This document shows, piece by piece, positions 6,260 to 8,362 of a DNA stretch of 8,362 nt (positions are counted from its first letter, which is position 1; each line of letters starts with the position of its first letter). The notes below the pieces were generated by a model. The model was not told the DNA's origin, made no database searches, and saw only the letters and a program-made list of their open reading frames with translations. This DNA comes from Phycisphaerae bacterium. Lineage in GTDB: Bacteria > Planctomycetota > Phycisphaerae > UBA1845 > PWPN01. The translations under genes and the position numbers were made by a program. The stretch covers positions 1 to 8,362 of the forward strand of contig JAPKGY010000097.1 of NCBI GenBank assembly GCA_026647385.1, given 5' to 3'.

Positions 6260-8362
6260 GTGGCAAAACGAGTTGGCAAACATCGAAGCGCGCGGGCTGG
6301 GTCGAAGTCGCCGCGTCCGGAGTTGACGGACCGAAAGGCGTCACCCGCAGGCGATGGCATGGCCGGCATTATTCTGTGCGGCGGCAAAGGCAGCCGCATG
6401 GGACGGACCCGCACCCATAAAGTCTGCGAGCCGATCGCCGGAAGACCGGCCGCGGTTCGGCTGATCGATACGTTACGGGCGGAGGGTGTGGACCCGCTGG
6501 TCGTAGTGGTGGGGCACAATGCCGGCCCGGTCGTGCAAACCATCGGCTCGTCGCACACCGATGTGATTTTCGTCTATCAGCGGGACCGACTGGGCACCGG
6601 TCACGCAGCCAGAATCGGCGTCGAGGCTCTGGCGAAGCTCGACTACAAAGGACCCGTACTGGTCACCATGGGCGACAAGTGGCTTGCTCCCGGATTGGTC
6701 CAGGCGGCCCGGGAACGGCTCACCTCCGCAAAGGCCGACCTCCTGGCGGTTACGACGCCGAAGCGACCGGAGAGTTCCGCCGGCAGACTGGTGAATCTCC
6801 CCGGCCGGGGAATCGTCGGGATTGTCGAGCGCCGCGACATCGAGCGTTCTCGCGTGTTGCGCGCCTGGTCGGAACTGGCGGGCTCGCGGGATACCCTGCC
6901 CAAGGGGTTGCTCCGGCGAATCGGGCTCGAGCGAATCAAACCGGCCGTCAAACTCTGGCGAGCCCTGGGGCCGCTGGCCGGCTTCTCCCGGGGTACCGGG
7001 ATGGTTCAGTCATCCGAACTGCAACAGGCGTTACGCGAGGTCGGCCTGGATATTCGGGTGGGTGGAACGACGCTCAGTCCAGCCGGAATCGAGCAGGCCA
7101 GTTCGACGGTCAACGAGTCGGTCTATATCGGCGACCTCGAGGTGTTGCAGGCGGGTCTTTGCCGAGTAGGGCGTGCCAACGCCCAGGACGAGTATTATCT
7201 GACCGATTTGATCGAGATCATCAGCCGAGGGCTTCCTCTGTCGGACGGGCGGCAGGCCGGCCGCGTCGTGGAGTACGAAGTCACCCGCGACCAGGTCATG
7301 GCTTTCAATACGCGAGCCGAACTGCAGCGTATCGAGGAGCACGTTCACGAACAGGAACGTAAATCGGGAATCGAGGCGGCGCTCCAGCGAGCGGCCCCGT
7401 ATCGGCGCACGCCCGAGCGGTGGCTGGCGACTCTCCAGCCCGGCTCCGTGCGAACGCGCAGGCTCGTGCAGAGGACGTATGGCATCGACGGAGCGGCGGC
7501 CAGTGCGCGCGTCCGCCCCCTGCGGAACGTCCTGCGTCTGTGGGCACGCGCTTACGGCGACCACCGCAAGGTCTTCCTCATCCGCGCTCCGGGGCGACTG
7601 AACCTGATGGGGCGACACATCGACCATCAGGGCGGTTTCGCGCACTCGATGGCCCTGGATTGCGAAATCGTGATGGCCGTCGGGCCTCGACGGGACGACG
7701 TGATCCGGCTGACCAACGCGGACCCCGTGGCGTTCCCGACTCGCGAACTGGTGGTCGGCGACTGGCTTCAGGCCCTGCGAACGTCCGACTGGCTTGCCTT
7801 CGTCGACGGACCGGTGGTGCGGACGCACCTGATGTCCACGGCCGGCGATTGGAGCAACTACGTCCTCGCGTCGGTCTTGTATCAACAATTCCGGCACCGG
7901 GGTCGACGGCTCTGCGGCATGGACGTGGCGGTCAGCGGCAACATACCCATGGCCGCCGGTCTTTCGAGCAGTTCCGCCCTGGTCGTGGCGGCCATGGAAG
8001 CCATCCTGGCGGTCAACGGCATCGAGATGAACGAGTCGGAGGTCGTGTCCGCCTGCGGCCAGGCCGAGTGGTTTGTCGGCTCGCGCGGCGGCGCGGCTGA
8101 CCATGCCGCCATCCGGCTGGGCCAGGCCGGCCGGGTCGCGCGGATGGGCTTCCACCCGTTCACGCTGTCGCGGCACGTGCACCTTCCGCCCGAAGCGGCC
8201 ATCCTCGTCGCCTATAGCGGTCAGCACGCGGTCAAAAGCGCCGGTGCTCGCGACCGACTCAACGAGCGCGTTGCCTGTTACCGGCTGGGGATCCTGTTGA
8301 TGCAGCAACGGTATCCCCGCCTGGCCAGGCGAACCGAGTACATCCGCGACCTGATCCCCGCC
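6260..8362 (+). CDS. Bifunctional GlmU-type nucleotidyltransferase / galactokinase-type GHMP sugar kinase (3' end outside window)
   Basis: 701 residues are visible, with no stop before the right edge. After a basic 33-residue leader, residues 34-365 are a GlmU-like sugar-1-phosphate nucleotidyltransferase: nucleotide loop LCGGKGSRMG (39-48), Lys54, LGTGHA (111-116), Mg-binding GD with Asp139, IVERRD (Glu190), VNESVY (Asn285), and NAQDEYYLTD (307-316). These match GlmU Asp105, Glu154, Asn169 and Asn227. About 80 extra residues lie between Glu190 and Asn285. Residues from about 420 onward are a galactokinase-type GHMP kinase: RAPGRLNLMGRHIDHQGG (442-459), GNIPMAAGLSSSSA (560-573) and GSRGGAADH (607-615), with the catalytic base Asp614. 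Arg452 replaces the usual Glu of the GEHTDY signature. The expected reaction is sugar + ATP to sugar-1-phosphate, then + NTP to NDP-sugar, in the cytoplasm. The logic is that of bifunctional FKP but with different domain families. ATG 6359 is an alternative start, just before the domain. Substrate is unknown; a uronic acid is possible. Confidence 0.92.
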   Translation, partial: MAKRVGKHRSARAGSKSPRPELTDRKASPAGDGMAGIILCGGKGSRMGRTRTHKVCEPIAGRPAAVRLIDTLRAEGVDPLVVVVGHNAGPVVQTIGSSHTDVIFVYQRDRLGTGHAARIGVEALAKLDYKGPVLVTMGDKWLAPGLVQAARERLTSAKADLLAVTTPKRPESSAGRLVNLPGRGIVGIVERRDIERSRVLRAWSELAGSRDTLPKGLLRRIGLERIKPAVKLWRALGPLAGFSRGTGMVQSSELQQALREVGLDIRVGGTTLSPAGIEQASSTVNESVYIGDLEVLQAGLCRVGRANAQDEYYLTDLIEIISRGLPLSDGRQAGRVVEYEVTRDQVMAFNTRAELQRIEEHVHEQERKSGIEAALQRAAPYRRTPERWLATLQPGSVRTRRLVQRTYGIDGAAASARVRPLRNVLRLWARAYGDHRKVFLIRAPGRLNLMGRHIDHQGGFAHSMALDCEIVMAVGPRRDDVIRLTNADPVAFPTRELVVGDWLQALRTSDWLAFVDGPVVRTHLMSTAGDWSNYVLASVLYQQFRHRGRRLCGMDVAVSGNIPMAAGLSSSSALVVAAMEAILAVNGIEMNESEVVSACGQAEWFVGSRGGAADHAAIRLGQAGRVARMGFHPFTLSRHVHLPPEAAILVAYSGQHAVKSAGARDRLNERVACYRLGILLMQQRYPRLARRTEYIRDLIPA

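Noticed and set aside
7031..8308. A 425-codon open frame on the minus strand over the kinase half of the fusion
   Set aside because: The plus strand carries consecutive GHMP kinase motifs in one frame; the minus frame is a mirror shadow without recognisable features.
1..8362. tRNA or rRNA genes, CRISPR arrays, insertion sequences, attachment sites
   Set aside because: I saw no cloverleaf-like sequence, no regularly spaced direct repeats, no transposase motifs and no terminal inverted repeats in any part of the window.

Overview
The window is GC-rich (clearly above 60% by eye). Its genes use G/C-ending codons and GTG as well as ATG starts. A large exported polysaccharide-lyase-like protein with a C-terminal propeller sits beside sugar-metabolism enzymes. 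This fits a free-living, polysaccharide-degrading bacterium, most likely Planctomycetota or another PVC lineage. That taxonomic guess rests on gene style only; there is no rRNA or marker gene here.

Layout. (1) Bases 1-338, minus strand: the 5' part of an unrecognised gene that runs off the left edge. (2) Bases 423-4697, minus strand: a 1424-residue exported multidomain protein with a signal peptide, an alpha/beta domain, an alpha/alpha-toroid plus beta-sandwich resembling heparinase/alginate-lyase-type polysaccharide lyases, a jelly-roll-like domain, and a mixed FG-GAP/PQQ-like beta-propeller. (3) Bases 4698-4834: a 137-base divergent intergenic region with an imperfect palindrome lying in the spacer of a weak candidate promoter for the lyase-like gene. 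(4) Bases 4835-6064, plus strand: an N-acylglucosamine 2-epimerase (AGE) family epimerase/isomerase with the expected Arg/His/Glu/His/Arg active-site set. (5) Bases 6065-6259: an intergenic region with a 13-bp hairpin touching the epimerase stop, a second bulged hairpin, a weak candidate promoter, and a short GNRA-type hairpin close to the next start. (6) Bases 6260-8362, plus strand, running off the right edge: a fusion of a GlmU-type sugar-1-phosphate nucleotidyltransferase domain to a galactokinase-type GHMP kinase.

How the genes may work together (inference): the exported protein would bind or cut an acidic or amino-sugar-containing polysaccharide outside the cytoplasm. The epimerase would interconvert a released free sugar at C2. 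The fused enzyme would phosphorylate a free sugar at C1 and then transfer a nucleotide to it, giving a sugar nucleotide in one polypeptide. The kinase signature carries Arg where galactokinases carry the Glu that contacts the sugar C6 hydroxyl. The surrounding motif (GxHIDHQGG) resembles plant galacturonokinase as I remember it, so a uronic acid or otherwise modified hexose is a serious candidate substrate. The fusion is the most interesting object in the window. Both edge genes are incomplete, so the full operons cannot be judged.
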